Below the pieces are notes generated by a model that was given only the letters and a program-made list of their open reading frames with translations, was not told the DNA's origin and did not search any database. From Rhodopirellula sp. (GTDB taxonomy: Bacteria > Planctomycetota > Planctomycetia > Pirellulales > Pirellulaceae), in contig NZHC01000063.1 of NCBI GenBank assembly GCA_002689655.1, positions 22,719 to 83,917 of the forward strand: a stretch of 61,199 nucleotides of DNA. Direction: 5' to 3'. This document shows, piece after piece, positions 1 through 9,484 of the stretch. Both the position numbers and the translations under genes were made by a program. Positions within the stretch are counted from its first letter, which is position 1; the number at the start of each line of letters is the position of its first letter.

Positions 1-900
1 AATTCCAGATTTCATGCGAGACAATCAAGGCTCAGCTTTGACACACGCTGGAAAGGTGTTGACGAAGTGGTCAAAATCTACGTGGAAGGCGACTTTTTCA
101 GCGCGAGCGATACGTTTCGATTGCGACAAGCATACGGTGAGTCAGGTCGATTGCTGGTTGGCAAGACATGGACCGCTTTTACTGACGTTGCAGCGGCTCC
201 GGCCACGCTTGACTTTGAGGGTTCGGTTTCATCAGTCAACCGCCGGCAGGCTCAGGCACGCTACACATTTCCAATCTGTGATGACGTTGTCACTGGTACA
301 CTCTCACTCGAAGACACCAAGTTCATCATTGCCCTTGACCCCGCCTTGGGAACCTCCCGTTCCCCAACCCCCGATTTTGTCGGACATGTTCGCCTAGCAA
401 CCGACCTGATTCAACTACAGGCGGCAGCGTTGTATCGAGAAGTGGGTTTTCAGCCGACCAACGAGAGCACCATCACGAAGCCCGCCGGAGGCATGAATTT
501 CACAGGTGTTCTTATGTTGACTGGACGTACGAAAGCCTATTCACAGGTTTTGTTCGGAAAAGGCATTGGCAGTTACCGATCGCTGCCAGATGCTGCAGCC
601 GTAACCGGCGGCGAAGCAGCCTTACTGCCGATGTTCGGCTGGATGTTTGGGCTAACTCACGAATGGACCGACTTACTGAGTTCCAACTTCACTTATGCAG
701 CCAACAACATTGACAACACCACCGGCCAAGACGCTGATGCTGTCAAGCAAACAACCTACATGGCGATCAACCTATTATCCAAACCACAAAATCGAATCAC
801 CGTGGGTATCGAGTATTTGTACGGCACAAGGACCAACAAGGACCTGCAATCCGCAGGTGCCCATCGAGTCCAATGTGCCGTCATCTTCAATCTGCCGTAA
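1..900 (+). CDS. DcaP-like trimeric outer-membrane porin, 5' truncated by window
   Basis: The reading frame is open from the first base of the window to a TAA at 898-900, giving 299 visible residues, so the N-terminus lies outside. The pattern is that of DcaP-family porins: a strand ending in a (Y)VEGDFF-like segment, then LRQAYGE, a strand with GKTWTAF, and TLDFEG. Alternating amphipathic beta strands follow, and the protein ends in an aromatic outer-membrane-type strand (VIFNLP). DcaP porins form trimeric beta barrels that pass small, often anionic, solutes. This is the only outer-membrane uptake candidate in the window and is far from the sulfatase island. A hairpin with T-runs lies about 270 bases downstream. 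The family call is fairly safe; the substrate is unknown. Confidence 0.8.
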   Translation, partial: NSRFHARQSRLSFDTRWKGVDEVVKIYVEGDFFSASDTFRLRQAYGESGRLLVGKTWTAFTDVAAAPATLDFEGSVSSVNRRQAQARYTFPICDDVVTGTLSLEDTKFIIALDPALGTSRSPTPDFVGHVRLATDLIQLQAAALYREVGFQPTNESTITKPAGGMNFTGVLMLTGRTKAYSQVLFGKGIGSYRSLPDAAAVTGGEAALLPMFGWMFGLTHEWTDLLSSNFTYAANNIDNTTGQDADAVKQTTYMAINLLSKPQNRITVGIEYLYGTRTNKDLQSAGAHRVQCAVIFNLP

Positions 901-1250
901 GGCAAGTCGTAACGGACAATAAATTGGCGTTGTCAGCTGGTGGTGCTTCTGGTTCTTCAACAAATGGTTACAGCATGTCCGTAGTAGCGAGTCAGGCCAC
1001 AAACCTGCACTTGCTTCGGAGCAAGCGAATCTTGGCAAAATCCCGTCGGACCAGACCGAACTGAAGCTCAGGCCCAAACAGGGCCCCAATGGATTGACTG
1101 CTTCGGCCACCGATTATCAACCCCCCATCGAATGGGCTGGAAGAACTCCAGGACTCCTAACAGACTGACACAAAAAAAACGCCAGTCGCAGATTCATGCA
1201 ACTGACGTTTTTGATAGGTCTTGTCGTAAACGCGAGATATCTAAGAAAGC
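901..1250. other. Intergenic region between convergent genes
   Basis: No convincing gene is seen in these 350 bases between the porin and the convergent secreted hypothetical. The only recognisable element is the hairpin/T-run terminator at 1172-1212. Short open frames here have no family signature. Confidence 0.6.
1172..1212. terminator. Bidirectional intrinsic terminator
   Basis: A 12-bp stem with one mismatch is formed by 1175-1186 and 1201-1212, with a 14-base loop. The stem is flanked by an A-run on the left (T8 when read on the minus strand) and a T5 on the right, so it can act in both directions. It sits about 40 bases past the stop of the minus-strand gene ending at 1251 and would also stop readthrough from the porin. 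Confidence 0.7.
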
Positions 1251-2786
1251 TTAGAAATCAGCGCTGTACTTGTTGACGAGTCTTCTACGCTCAGCCGCCG
1301 TTGCATCGGCAATCTGCGACCAGATATCTTGCAAACTCCGGGCTCCCCGTGAACGCTCCTGTGTATGAATCTGCGCGATTTCACGCCCCTGTTGCTGCTT
1401 CCCTGCATTCATTCCAGTGACCATCGATTGCATCCCCTGTGGACCATAAGGGGTGGAGCCATACCCCATGCTTGCTCGGTAGCCACCATAAGAACTTGCA
1501 TATCCAGAAGCTCCACCGCCGCCAGTTTGCGACACTCTCAAAGCGCTGGACATTCCAACGCCCTTCATGATGGACTCACAATTTCTGAAAGTTGCAGCGA
1601 TCTTTGCTCCAAAATCAACCAACTCAGGATCAACATTCAAGATCGGTAAGCGATCAATTTTTCTGGAGTACTTGTCGTACCAGATTGCTCCTTGCCCGAA
1701 CGATTGGAAATGGTGATCATCCCGGAGGTCATCCATCAACGAATTCAGCGACTTCCAATACTGTTGTGTTGCAAGTAACTCATCTTTCTCTTTGTTATTC
1801 GACCCGGGAGAGTTTGCCTGCTGAACAGCATGCGTCATCGATGCAGGCAATTCCATCACACTCATCAGTTTCCGAGTGCCTTCATCACCAAGATTTCCAC
1901 GCAACATGAACGTGTTGCCACTGACGGATGGTTCCCACTTCCGGAAGTCCTCAATCATCGCACCCTGATTTTCAAGAATCTCGATCAGAAGTGGCTTGCC
2001 AACAGCCGCAAGAATCTCAGCGGAATCAGCGAAGTCCACGCGAATGGCACCGAGTTCGGAATCATCAATCGAGATTCCCAAGGTGATTCCTTGAATGCCC
2101 TGCAGAAGGCTGACCAGCTGGTTACCTGGTATTTTCGCGTCTTTGAGTGCCTTGAGTTTGACAATTCGTTGCTCGATTTCATTGACCGAGACAAGTCCAC
2201 CTAAGTCCATCGCCATGATAATCGGGGTGCCCACCTTGGTGGCGTAAGTGAACGCCTGTTGAAGATAAGGGGCAAGATGGCCACCAGGTGTTGATATATT
2301 TGTCTGCCGCAACCAACGAGAGACATCCTGACGATTCGCGGGAGTGTACGACGCCATGAACGCTGGGCCCATTTGTAGAACAAAGTGATCGTCAGGCAGT
2401 CGCACGGCAGAGTGGCCGCTAATTTCATCCATCGATCCACCATAGTGCTTCGCAACACTCAGAACATCTTTGTCGTCCTCAAACTTCATCATGCCTAGTT
2501 CCCACAATGCTTCATGGCCAAAGTGGAGGTCATGCCGGCCTGCGAGCAACACGTCCGTCGCCCCGGGAGGCAGAGCAGAAACCCCAGCATCGAAAGCAGC
2601 CTGCCGCTTGGCTTGCCAGCCCTCACGGTCAGCGATACGGGACCCGAACATTTTTTTGGCGTTGATTAAAACAAGCGTGTTAGCGTCAGCAGGCACGCGA
2701 GCCCTCATACCAGCGAACTGCGCGGTAGCGAGTGTGGGCGTGAGCAAAAACGTCAACAACAGGGGAAGGCAAACGGCGCTTTTCAT
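1251..2786 (-). CDS. Secreted planctomycete hypothetical protein
   Basis: A 511-residue protein. The ATG at 2784-2786 is chosen because it is followed directly by a clear signal peptide (MKSAVCLPLLLTFLLT then ATAQ); the frame extends 19 codons further upstream without a better start. The mature part is a soluble alpha/beta-looking protein (for example ANTLVLINAKKMFGSR and IIMAMDLGG). A Gly/Tyr/Ser-rich low-complexity stretch lies at about residues 420-455 (GGGGASGYASSYGGY...). A basic, Arg-rich tail follows. I do not recognise a named domain. It is alone on its strand and a terminator lies just downstream. It looks like one of the many exported proteins conserved only in planctomycetes; function unknown. 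Confidence 0.75.
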   Translation of the reverse strand: MKSAVCLPLLLTFLLTPTLATAQFAGMRARVPADANTLVLINAKKMFGSRIADREGWQAKRQAAFDAGVSALPPGATDVLLAGRHDLHFGHEALWELGMMKFEDDKDVLSVAKHYGGSMDEISGHSAVRLPDDHFVLQMGPAFMASYTPANRQDVSRWLRQTNISTPGGHLAPYLQQAFTYATKVGTPIIMAMDLGGLVSVNEIEQRIVKLKALKDAKIPGNQLVSLLQGIQGITLGISIDDSELGAIRVDFADSAEILAAVGKPLLIEILENQGAMIEDFRKWEPSVSGNTFMLRGNLGDEGTRKLMSVMELPASMTHAVQQANSPGSNNKEKDELLATQQYWKSLNSLMDDLRDDHHFQSFGQGAIWYDKYSRKIDRLPILNVDPELVDFGAKIAATFRNCESIMKGVGMSSALRVSQTGGGGASGYASSYGGYRASMGYGSTPYGPQGMQSMVTGMNAGKQQQGREIAQIHTQERSRGARSLQDIWSQIADATAAERRRLVNKYSADF

Positions 2787-3534
2787 TGTGTCGATGTGGA
2801 TCACTTGTGAGGTTGATTTCGCCAGCTCTCGATCATACCGCAAGCAAAAAGCCTGAGGTTACTAATACGCCAGCGAGTTACATGAGTCCGAACCGGTACA
2901 TCCGGCGGGTAACAGATTATAGTCATAAGTTGGGCCCCGTGTATCAGCCTCTTTTCCGCATTTCAGCTTCGTTTATGGAAATTCGGGTGCAAAAAATTGC
3001 CTGACCGATACCACCCCTGAATGTGGCAGCGCAGCAAATTGGAACCATTACAAGCCGGTTTAGAGTCGTCAGCTCACCCCAATAAATCCATGAATCAGCT
3101 GAAAACTTCATGCCCTAAGTTCAAGTCACGTCATTCTGGCCACGATATGCCCCCTGCACCGCCGCATTGAGATCACAAAGTTCAAATCACGGATTTGTGC
3201 AAAAAAACCGTAAATCAACCAGCACACGGCAGTCACAGCACTGGGAACTCCCTACCAACCTCGCGTCCTCGTTCGATCCACAGGCCAGCCCAACACCAGC
3301 GGGCGGGCAACCTGTTGTCACAACGGGCCTGTTATCAAAAATGTCGAAACAGGATCTGGCTCGTCACACCGCCCTCAACACGGCTGAGAGCATCACACCA
3401 GGCGTAATCGTTGAAGCCTGACCGCAGTTAGCGAAAGCCCTCGGGAAGAAACACATCCCTTCGAGACAGACAACTTGCGTTGCGACAGAAACACGGGGCA
3501 GCGATCAACCTCGTCCAATGGTCTCCATCGCTGT

Positions 3535-3572
3535 TACGCTGAGACCACGCCCATACGCTGAGACCACGCCAA
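3535..3572. repeat. Tandem duplication, 2 x 19 bp
   Basis: Two adjacent copies of a 19-base unit beginning TACGCTGAGACCACGCC, at 3535-3553 and 3554-3572, with 18 of 19 bases the same. Non-coding. It is one of several such short duplications in the window. Confidence 0.85.
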
Positions 3573-3653
3573 CGAACAAACCCAGACTGCCTTTGAGCTG
3601 GCACATGCAGTGCTCGATTCTCAGCATGGGCCATGCTCTGTTTCCGCAAAACA

Positions 3654-3683
3654 CAATGACTTTTGCAATGACTTTTGCAATGA
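3654..3683. repeat. Tandem duplication, 12-bp period, 2.5 copies
   Basis: The unit CAATGACTTTTG repeats with exact 12-base period through 3654-3683. It is non-coding and lies 80 bases from the 19-bp duplication. Confidence 0.85.
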
Positions 3684-3742
3684 GAAAAGAGCGCCGGAAA
3701 CTCGGCCATCGCAACAAATCGGTATGCGGCCTCTCAGCTGTC

Positions 3743-3760
3743 GCTTCGCCCCCACGAAGC
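3743..3760 (-). terminator. Small hairpin after epimerase gene
   Basis: A perfect 6-bp stem (GCTTCG 3743-3748 with CGAAGC 3755-3760, 6-base loop) starts about 10 bases after the epimerase stop. There is no T-run, so it is either a weak or factor-assisted terminator or chance. Confidence 0.3.
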
Positions 3761-3769
3761 CCGCCAAGA

Positions 3770-4777
3770 TCAAAGCCAATTCTCATCAATGTACCAATCA
3801 GCCGTTTGCCGAATGCGTTCTTCAATACTCGTGGACGGCACGAAACCTGTGTGCCTACGCAGTTTCGCTGCTGAACATGTCCAGGCACCGGCGGCAGCCT
3901 CTCGAGCTTTATCCACATTGAGGATCGTGGGACGCTTTCGGAGTCGAGCCCACAAATCGCTGCTCAATGCCGCGCCCCAAATCATCAACATCGGCAAACG
4001 CACCACTCGTGTACGTGAACGACCGAAACAACCACCGATTAAATGCCCCAGTTCCGAATACGTCATTACTTCGTCGGATGCTGCGTAATAAATTCCTCCA
4101 TCATCCTGATCGTCCCGCGAGACACGTTCACCCTGTTCGGCTGCCAGGATCAATGCTTTGGCAAGGTCATCAGCGTGAATCATAGAATAATGAACATCCT
4201 CAAACCCCGGGGCCAGGTGAACCCCTAGTTTCCGGATGGTCTTGAACCATTGAAATCCATCACGATCATGTTCTCCAATTACGATAGGTGGACGCACGAT
4301 GGTTGCAGGAACCTCATCAGCAGAATCGATCACCGCCAACTCCCCCGCCCGCTTGCTGCGCCCGTAACTGGAAACAGGATTTATCTCATCTGTTTCAACC
4401 CTTGGCTCCACACCAGGACTTGGCCCCGCCGCTGCCAACGAAGAAACAAACAGCAGGATTGGCGGACGACTGCGTTGGGAACAGGCAAGCGAGAGATTCC
4501 TGGTTCCATCACCGTTCACCTTCATCAAATCGCCCTTGCCGACACTCTTGGTCAACCCAGCCAGATGGTAAACCACATCAACATCTTTGACCGCTTCCGC
4601 CAACGAATTGACATCCGCCAGGTCACCTTGGACAAGAGTGACATCAAGCTGCGACAAATCAACAGCTCGAGCCTGCGATCGCACAAGGCATTTTACAGCA
4701 GTGCCTTGAGCGATGAGTCGCTGAACCAAATGGTGCCCGATAAAACCTGTAGCACCTGTTACCAAAGCATGTCTCAT
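3770..4777 (-). CDS. NAD-dependent epimerase/dehydratase (extended SDR)
   Basis: A 335-residue cytosolic Rossmann protein starting MRHALVTGATGFIG, so the extended-SDR nucleotide-binding motif (GATGFIG) is at residues 8-14. Further family marks are the acidic residue after strand 3 (GDLAD, 51-55), the HLAG segment (71-74), the serine strand VSS (111-113) and the catalytic YxxxK (Y138, K142). RPPIVIGEHDRDG follows as the substrate-side loop. Members act on nucleotide sugars, sterol-like alcohols or dihydroflavonols; the substrate cannot be told here. The gene is monocistronic, and the next gene on the strand starts over 1.6 kb away. Confidence 0.85.
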   Translation of the reverse strand: MRHALVTGATGFIGHHLVQRLIAQGTAVKCLVRSQARAVDLSQLDVTLVQGDLADVNSLAEAVKDVDVVYHLAGLTKSVGKGDLMKVNGDGTRNLSLACSQRSRPPILLFVSSLAAAGPSPGVEPRVETDEINPVSSYGRSKRAGELAVIDSADEVPATIVRPPIVIGEHDRDGFQWFKTIRKLGVHLAPGFEDVHYSMIHADDLAKALILAAEQGERVSRDDQDDGGIYYAASDEVMTYSELGHLIGGCFGRSRTRVVRLPMLMIWGAALSSDLWARLRKRPTILNVDKAREAAAGAWTCSAAKLRRHTGFVPSTSIEERIRQTADWYIDENWL

Positions 4778-5091
4778 GCTTACGAAATTTAAGTCTGTAG
4801 GAAATCAAACAATGCAACCTGGATCACCATGCTAATTATCCAAGATCGCGTTTCAACACAATCAAGAGTGCATGCAGAACTGAAATGCGGAAGCAAATTG
4901 ACGCATCTCGAGATCAAGCTACCCAGATAAAGGTTTCATTTATTACGATTAAGACGATTGTGCAGAGCCCGTCGAAAGCCTGTTTGATCGAAAAACTTGC
5001 CAGAATCCCGGACTGCTCGCGATCCGAGGAAAACTCACCTTTCCAGTCGGCCACTTGCCTCAGCCACTTGCCTAAAAAGAGAGCGGTTTGC
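4778..5091. other. Intergenic region
   Basis: 314 bases upstream of the epimerase and downstream of the esterase. A 13-bp-period duplication lies at 5050-5073. Nothing else is recognised; the epimerase promoter should be at the left end. Confidence 0.5.
5050..5073. repeat. Tandem duplication, 13-bp period
   Basis: GCCACTTGCCT occurs at 5050-5060 and again at 5063-5073, giving a 13-base period. Non-coding, just past the 3' end of the esterase gene. Confidence 0.75.
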
Positions 5092-6423
5092 TCACGGCCG
5101 GCGAAACATCACCTCACTCGTCACCACCGCGTCATCCTCACCCGTCACTGCCAAGCACCAAATCGTTGCATCTGCAGGCAGCTTTGCAGATACCAACCCC
5201 GTAGCTAACGATGCTTCAATACTTTTCCACTTCCGATCAACCAGTGGCCCACGATCACTTGTGTATTGCAATACTGCATGCGAGGGGCTTTGTTGGGCAG
5301 GAAAAGCACAAGAAACAACACCCGCATGCAGTACAGGTTCTGCCAACTCAACCATGGCATCCTTTTTCAACAGGTATTGATCAATAAAGCGTCCGATCTC
5401 AAGCGGAGCCCAACCATGAAGATGACTGTGTCGCATCCCTGCCTTGATCCTGAGAGTGACAGGGCCCTGAACGAGCTTGTAGGTCTGAGCATAACTTTTT
5501 AGTGGGTAATGCTTGTCATTGGTTCCATTCACGAAAAAAATCGGAACTCGGCAATGCGGCAGGAAACGGGAAGGGTCATGCCAGCTAATCCACTCCGCTC
5601 TCTGCTTTGGACCCAAACGATCAATCATGGTTCTTTGCACAGATTCACCATCGAAAAGAAAGCCACATCCGTAGACGGGAACCGCGGCTTTGAAGCGGGA
5701 GTCAACACTTGCCGTCAAGCAGGTCAGGTAGCCTCCCCAGCTAATCCCCGTCACGGCCGTACGTTCTGGATCAACATCAGGAAAGCTCCGCAAGAGCGAG
5801 TGAGCCCGCACAGCAGCTGACACAGCATGAAACTGCCAGTCATCCGTCGGATCCTCATTGACGTTCTGAAACTTCGCTTTGTGATCGTCCAGGGGCCCGG
5901 GCTTTGCAACACGTTGACGCTTCCCCCTGATGTGGTCAAACCGCTGCACCACCTGCCCGGTGACCTGATCGAACATTGGCAAAGCGGGCCGCTTACCGCC
6001 CAGATCCATTGCGATGGCTGCGTAGCCGCGCCGTGCCCAATTTTCTGCCCATTCCGAAAATGCTGTCCCACCACCACCATGCAACAACACAATCCCTGGA
6101 TACTTGCCGCCTGAACGCTGCTTCCCGGCAAGCGTTGCAGGAGATGCGTAGTAGGCAAAGATCTCTGTTGGCTGGCCATGATAGTCCTCTCCCCTATAAA
6201 GCAGGGAACAAATCACCGATTGAGAATCTAACCAACGAAAATCTGGGGGAACCACCAGACGCTGCATATCCCACCGTGCCAGCGGCATTCCAGTTTTCGA
6301 ATCGACGTCCAACGCCGGGACACGATCTGTTGTCTCATCCGCAGATACGGATCCAAAGTGAGCGATTGAATACACGCTGTAGATCGCAACCAGCAAAAAT
6401 GCATGAAAACAGGCTCGAATCAC
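5092..6423 (-). CDS. Secreted alpha/beta-hydrolase, acetylxylan-esterase/dienelactone-hydrolase type
   Basis: A 443-residue exported hydrolase. I place the start at the GTG 6421-6423 because AGGAG lies 6 bases upstream and a hydrophobic signal peptide (FLLVAIYSVYS, ending near SVSA) follows at once; the ATG 11 codons upstream has no ribosome site. The fold marks are the oxyanion segment LLHGGGGT (114-120), the nucleophile elbow GISWGG (Ser228), the acid loop NGTNDKHYP (Asp303) and a histidine in MRHSHLHGW (around 332-336). Related enzymes remove acetyl or other ester groups from xylan or other carbohydrates, or open lactones. A C-terminal beta-rich extension of about 90 residues follows the hydrolase core. 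The exact substrate is unknown. Confidence 0.8.
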   Translation of the reverse strand: MIRACFHAFLLVAIYSVYSIAHFGSVSADETTDRVPALDVDSKTGMPLARWDMQRLVVPPDFRWLDSQSVICSLLYRGEDYHGQPTEIFAYYASPATLAGKQRSGGKYPGIVLLHGGGGTAFSEWAENWARRGYAAIAMDLGGKRPALPMFDQVTGQVVQRFDHIRGKRQRVAKPGPLDDHKAKFQNVNEDPTDDWQFHAVSAAVRAHSLLRSFPDVDPERTAVTGISWGGYLTCLTASVDSRFKAAVPVYGCGFLFDGESVQRTMIDRLGPKQRAEWISWHDPSRFLPHCRVPIFFVNGTNDKHYPLKSYAQTYKLVQGPVTLRIKAGMRHSHLHGWAPLEIGRFIDQYLLKKDAMVELAEPVLHAGVVSCAFPAQQSPSHAVLQYTSDRGPLVDRKWKSIEASLATGLVSAKLPADATIWCLAVTGEDDAVVTSEVMFRRP

Positions 6424-6823
6424 GTTAACTCCTTGAAAACAGGTTTTCACCAGCATGTCGTTTTTCCAAATTCACCGTCATGCTGCCCAATGAATGCCAT
6501 TCAGCTGCATATGGCTCGTACTCTCACTTCGCACGGGTCTCTCTGCCCATTTCGGCCACCTGCAGCGAGAGAAATACAGAAGGCCTTCGACACAGTGCAG
6601 GTCACCGCTCAATCCCGACGGAAACCAACGTACATACGGCTCGCCAATCACCTCACGGTTGCATTCAACAGGAAATACCGATCGTCAGGTGATCGGGGAG
6701 CCGTTAAACTCTAGGTATACGATTTCGTAGGCGAACCCCAGTACGGGTTCCCGATTCTCATTCCAATTCCAAAACAACCAGCTCTTCTTGCCCCTCCATT
6801 TCATGCTGCAATCCCACCGAATC
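6424..6823. other. Divergent intergenic region
   Basis: About 400 bases between the divergent starts of the esterase (6423, minus) and the DUF1592 protein (6824, plus). It must hold both promoters, but I cannot point to convincing -35/-10 pairs. The AGGAG ribosome site of the esterase is at 6430-6434. No gene seen. Confidence 0.5.
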
Positions 6824-9424
6824 ATGAAACGAGCCTTGAAAGTCTTCTCAGTCAAAAGCGTTCTGTCATGCCTAATGATAATGTTTGCGTCGACGACGGA
6901 CACGGCCAACGCGCAGCAAGATACCCACAATCTAATTACAGAGGTCGATTTCAAAGGTGCTTCCTTACCAGAACGCAAACGCAATTTTCTTCGTTCCCAT
7001 TGTTTTGACTGCCACGACTCTGCGAGCCAGGAAGGCCAACTTGATCTCGAAAAAATCTCTTTCGACCTGAGTAGCCTTGAGTCTGCAGAGCGATGGCAAA
7101 AAGTTCTTGATGCGATCAATTCAGGTGAGATGCCCCCTGAAGACTCAAAACAGCCTGAAGCACAATCGAAAGCGGATTTTCTGGAGTCTTTATCAGCGAA
7201 ACTGGTGAGTGCCCGTCAAATCCTCAGTGACAGTGGTGGCGTCATTACCATGCGGCGACTGAACCGACGCGAATACGCGAATACGATCCGCACCTTGCTG
7301 GGCGTCGACATTGAACTTGATGAATTACCCAGTGATGCCGATCCCGGGAGCTTCGACACCTCAGGTTCATCGCTCTACATTTCCAGCGATCAGATTGAGA
7401 AATACCTAACCTTGGGACGCCAAGCTCTCTCAACCTTGATCGCTAGCCACACGAAGCCAAAGCAGATTGAACTGCACCAAGAATGCGAGACGGGGACCAA
7501 TCAGGGCATCAAGAAAAGGCGTGACCAACTACTCAAGCGTCACAATCTTGCAGAGCAATGGCGCAAATCAGATGGGCGTCCACCGACCGACTTTGGCTAC
7601 ATCGATGCGAGCCGCGTGCAATTTGAGGAGGGGCAATACAAGAAAAGTTTCCCCGCCTACGATGCCTATCTCAAATTCCCCCCCTCAAGCTCTGGTATCG
7701 CCTTCACGGTTGCACAGTCAGGTGCGATGGTCCATTACACCTCGCTACCTGCAACTGCACCTGCGGGTGAATACCTTGTCCGAATACGAGCCGGCCGCCT
7801 GCCCAACGTTTCACCCGAGCGTTCGTATATCGAGTACGGCAGCGTCGCTCCCAACGCGCGCGCCGGAGAAATTGTCGTGCGGGGGTACCACAAAATCAGT
7901 GGCACCTATGAAGCACCGGAGATCATCGAATTCCCTCTTACAATCAATCACCCCAACGAGCGAAAAATTGGGCTGCGCGAACGTCAACCAAATTCACGAG
8001 ACGCAGCCCGTATCGCCTTCAACGACGCTCGCAAAGAAGGCAATGCTCTGCCCCCACCCGCAATCTGGCTTGATTGGGTAGAGATCACCGGCCCTATCAA
8101 CCGAAATCAGAGCAAAAAACACTTTGACCGCCTGTTCCCATCAGACAAAAATAGAGATGAACCAACAAACGCACGATCCATCCTGAAACAATTTGCGCAA
8201 CGAGCGTTTCGTTTCAAGCAACCTTCGGAAAACTATCTTGACCGACTCGTGCAGCTATACGAGGAAGAAAAGAAAAACGGTCTCAACTTCCACCGCGCCT
8301 TGGTCACACCTCTGGCTGTGATATTGGCTTCACCGAGTTTTCTCTACCTCCAAGAACCAAACGATTCTCCAACTCGCCGGCCCCTCACTGACCAAGAACT
8401 GGCAGTCCGTCTATCTTATCTGCTGTGGAGCGGTCCACCTGATCAGCGACTTCAATACCTTGCCAGAAAAGGCAAGCTGGGAAACCCAAAAATACTGAAG
8501 GAAGAAACCGAGCGTTTACTGGCGGATCCCCGATCCATGGAATTTGTACGAAGCTTCACGCATCAGTGGCTGCAAATGGAGCGTCTCGACTTTTTCCAGT
8601 TCAACTTCCTGCTTTACCCCCAGTTTGACGAAAGCATGAAGATGGCAGCACGCGAGGAGGTGTTCCAGACTTTCAACAGTTTGCTCCGAAACGATGGAGG
8701 CTTGGGAAATCTACTGCGATCAGATCACGTTGTGATCAATGAAATACTGGCAGATTATTACGGCATCGCGGGCGTTCGCGGAAATGAATTCCAAGTTATT
8801 CAGGTTCCACCAAACTCACCACGCGGTGGCTTACTGGGGATGGCGGCGATTTTAGCCATGGGATCCGATGGCGAAAAAGCCTCTCCGGTTGAACGAGGCG
8901 CATGGGTACTGAGAAAAATCTTGCATAATCCACCACCACCTGCTCCGGCAAATGTCCCACAACTCAGCCGACTGAGCGACAAACTTCTTTCTGCCCGAGA
9001 GCTGCAAGCCGCCCATATGGAAGAACCGCAATGCGCCCATTGCCATCGTAAAATCGATCCAATTGGATTCGGATTGCATAATTTTGATGCAACAGGCAAG
9101 TGGCGAGAGCAAGAGACGGTTAGCCTCATCGCAAAGAAGAAAGTCCGGCAAGCAAAGACACACGTCATCGACCCCAGCGGTACCCTACCCAATGGCGATA
9201 GTTTTGCCGATTTCCTTGAATTGCGAGATCAAATTGCAAAGCATGAACAGGACTTCGCCCGCGGTTTTTCCGAATCATTAATCGCATACGGACTGGGCAG
9301 GCCGTATGGTTTTTCTGACAGAACCTTGGTTGATCAAATCCTAGAAGAGGCAGCTGGTCAGGACAATCAAGTCAGCGCCTTCATACACGCCCTCGTTCAA
9401 TCCAATGCATTTCAGCAGAAATAG
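6824..9424 (+). CDS. Secreted planctomycete cytochrome-type protein, DUF1587/1592/1588/1585
   Basis: An 866-residue exported protein. The ATG at 6824 is chosen since the signal peptide (VFSVKSVLSCLMIMFAS, then NAQQ) begins there; an ATG 12 codons upstream is possible. A c-type haem motif CFDCH is at 60-64, in the planctomycete cytochrome C position. Next come a DUF1587-like block (RRLNRREYANTIRTLLGVD), a carbohydrate-binding-like beta region, a DUF1592 block (YLLWSGPPDQRL), a DUF1588 block (RGGLLGMAAILAM...) with a second CxxCH (CAHCH, 737-741), and a DUF1585 block at the C-terminus (ESLIAYGLGRPYGF). The order is the standard one for this family. Such proteins are abundant in planctomycetes next to DUF1501/DUF1552 or DUF1549/1553 genes; a role in electron transfer linked to glycan breakdown is suspected, not proven. 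Confidence 0.9.
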   Translation: MKRALKVFSVKSVLSCLMIMFASTTDTANAQQDTHNLITEVDFKGASLPERKRNFLRSHCFDCHDSASQEGQLDLEKISFDLSSLESAERWQKVLDAINSGEMPPEDSKQPEAQSKADFLESLSAKLVSARQILSDSGGVITMRRLNRREYANTIRTLLGVDIELDELPSDADPGSFDTSGSSLYISSDQIEKYLTLGRQALSTLIASHTKPKQIELHQECETGTNQGIKKRRDQLLKRHNLAEQWRKSDGRPPTDFGYIDASRVQFEEGQYKKSFPAYDAYLKFPPSSSGIAFTVAQSGAMVHYTSLPATAPAGEYLVRIRAGRLPNVSPERSYIEYGSVAPNARAGEIVVRGYHKISGTYEAPEIIEFPLTINHPNERKIGLRERQPNSRDAARIAFNDARKEGNALPPPAIWLDWVEITGPINRNQSKKHFDRLFPSDKNRDEPTNARSILKQFAQRAFRFKQPSENYLDRLVQLYEEEKKNGLNFHRALVTPLAVILASPSFLYLQEPNDSPTRRPLTDQELAVRLSYLLWSGPPDQRLQYLARKGKLGNPKILKEETERLLADPRSMEFVRSFTHQWLQMERLDFFQFNFLLYPQFDESMKMAAREEVFQTFNSLLRNDGGLGNLLRSDHVVINEILADYYGIAGVRGNEFQVIQVPPNSPRGGLLGMAAILAMGSDGEKASPVERGAWVLRKILHNPPPPAPANVPQLSRLSDKLLSARELQAAHMEEPQCAHCHRKIDPIGFGLHNFDATGKWREQETVSLIAKKKVRQAKTHVIDPSGTLPNGDSFADFLELRDQIAKHEQDFARGFSESLIAYGLGRPYGFSDRTLVDQILEEAAGQDNQVSAFIHALVQSNAFQQK

Positions 9425-9484
9425 ATTTCATTGCCGGAATCCAACACGGAGGCGAATTACTTTGCAACGGGAGCCCCGGACGAT

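Larger units (their letters stand above)
2787..3769. other. Long gene-poor intergenic region with two tandem duplications
   Basis: Nearly 1 kb between the divergently oriented 5' side of the secreted hypothetical and the 3' end of the epimerase. Open frames here (for example 3428-3918 on minus) have biased, low-quality composition and overlap each other, so none is called. The region holds a 19-bp tandem duplication (3535-3572), a 12-bp one (3654-3683) and a small hairpin (3743-3760). The promoter of the 2786 gene must lie at its left end. Confidence 0.5.

Noticed and set aside
1-397. Frame at 14-397 overlapping the porin
   Set aside because: The porin frame is open from base 1 and carries family motifs; this is a shadow in another frame.
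3428-3918. Minus-strand frames of 93-137 codons downstream of the epimerase
   Set aside because: They overlap the epimerase end and run through two tandem duplications. No family or start signal.
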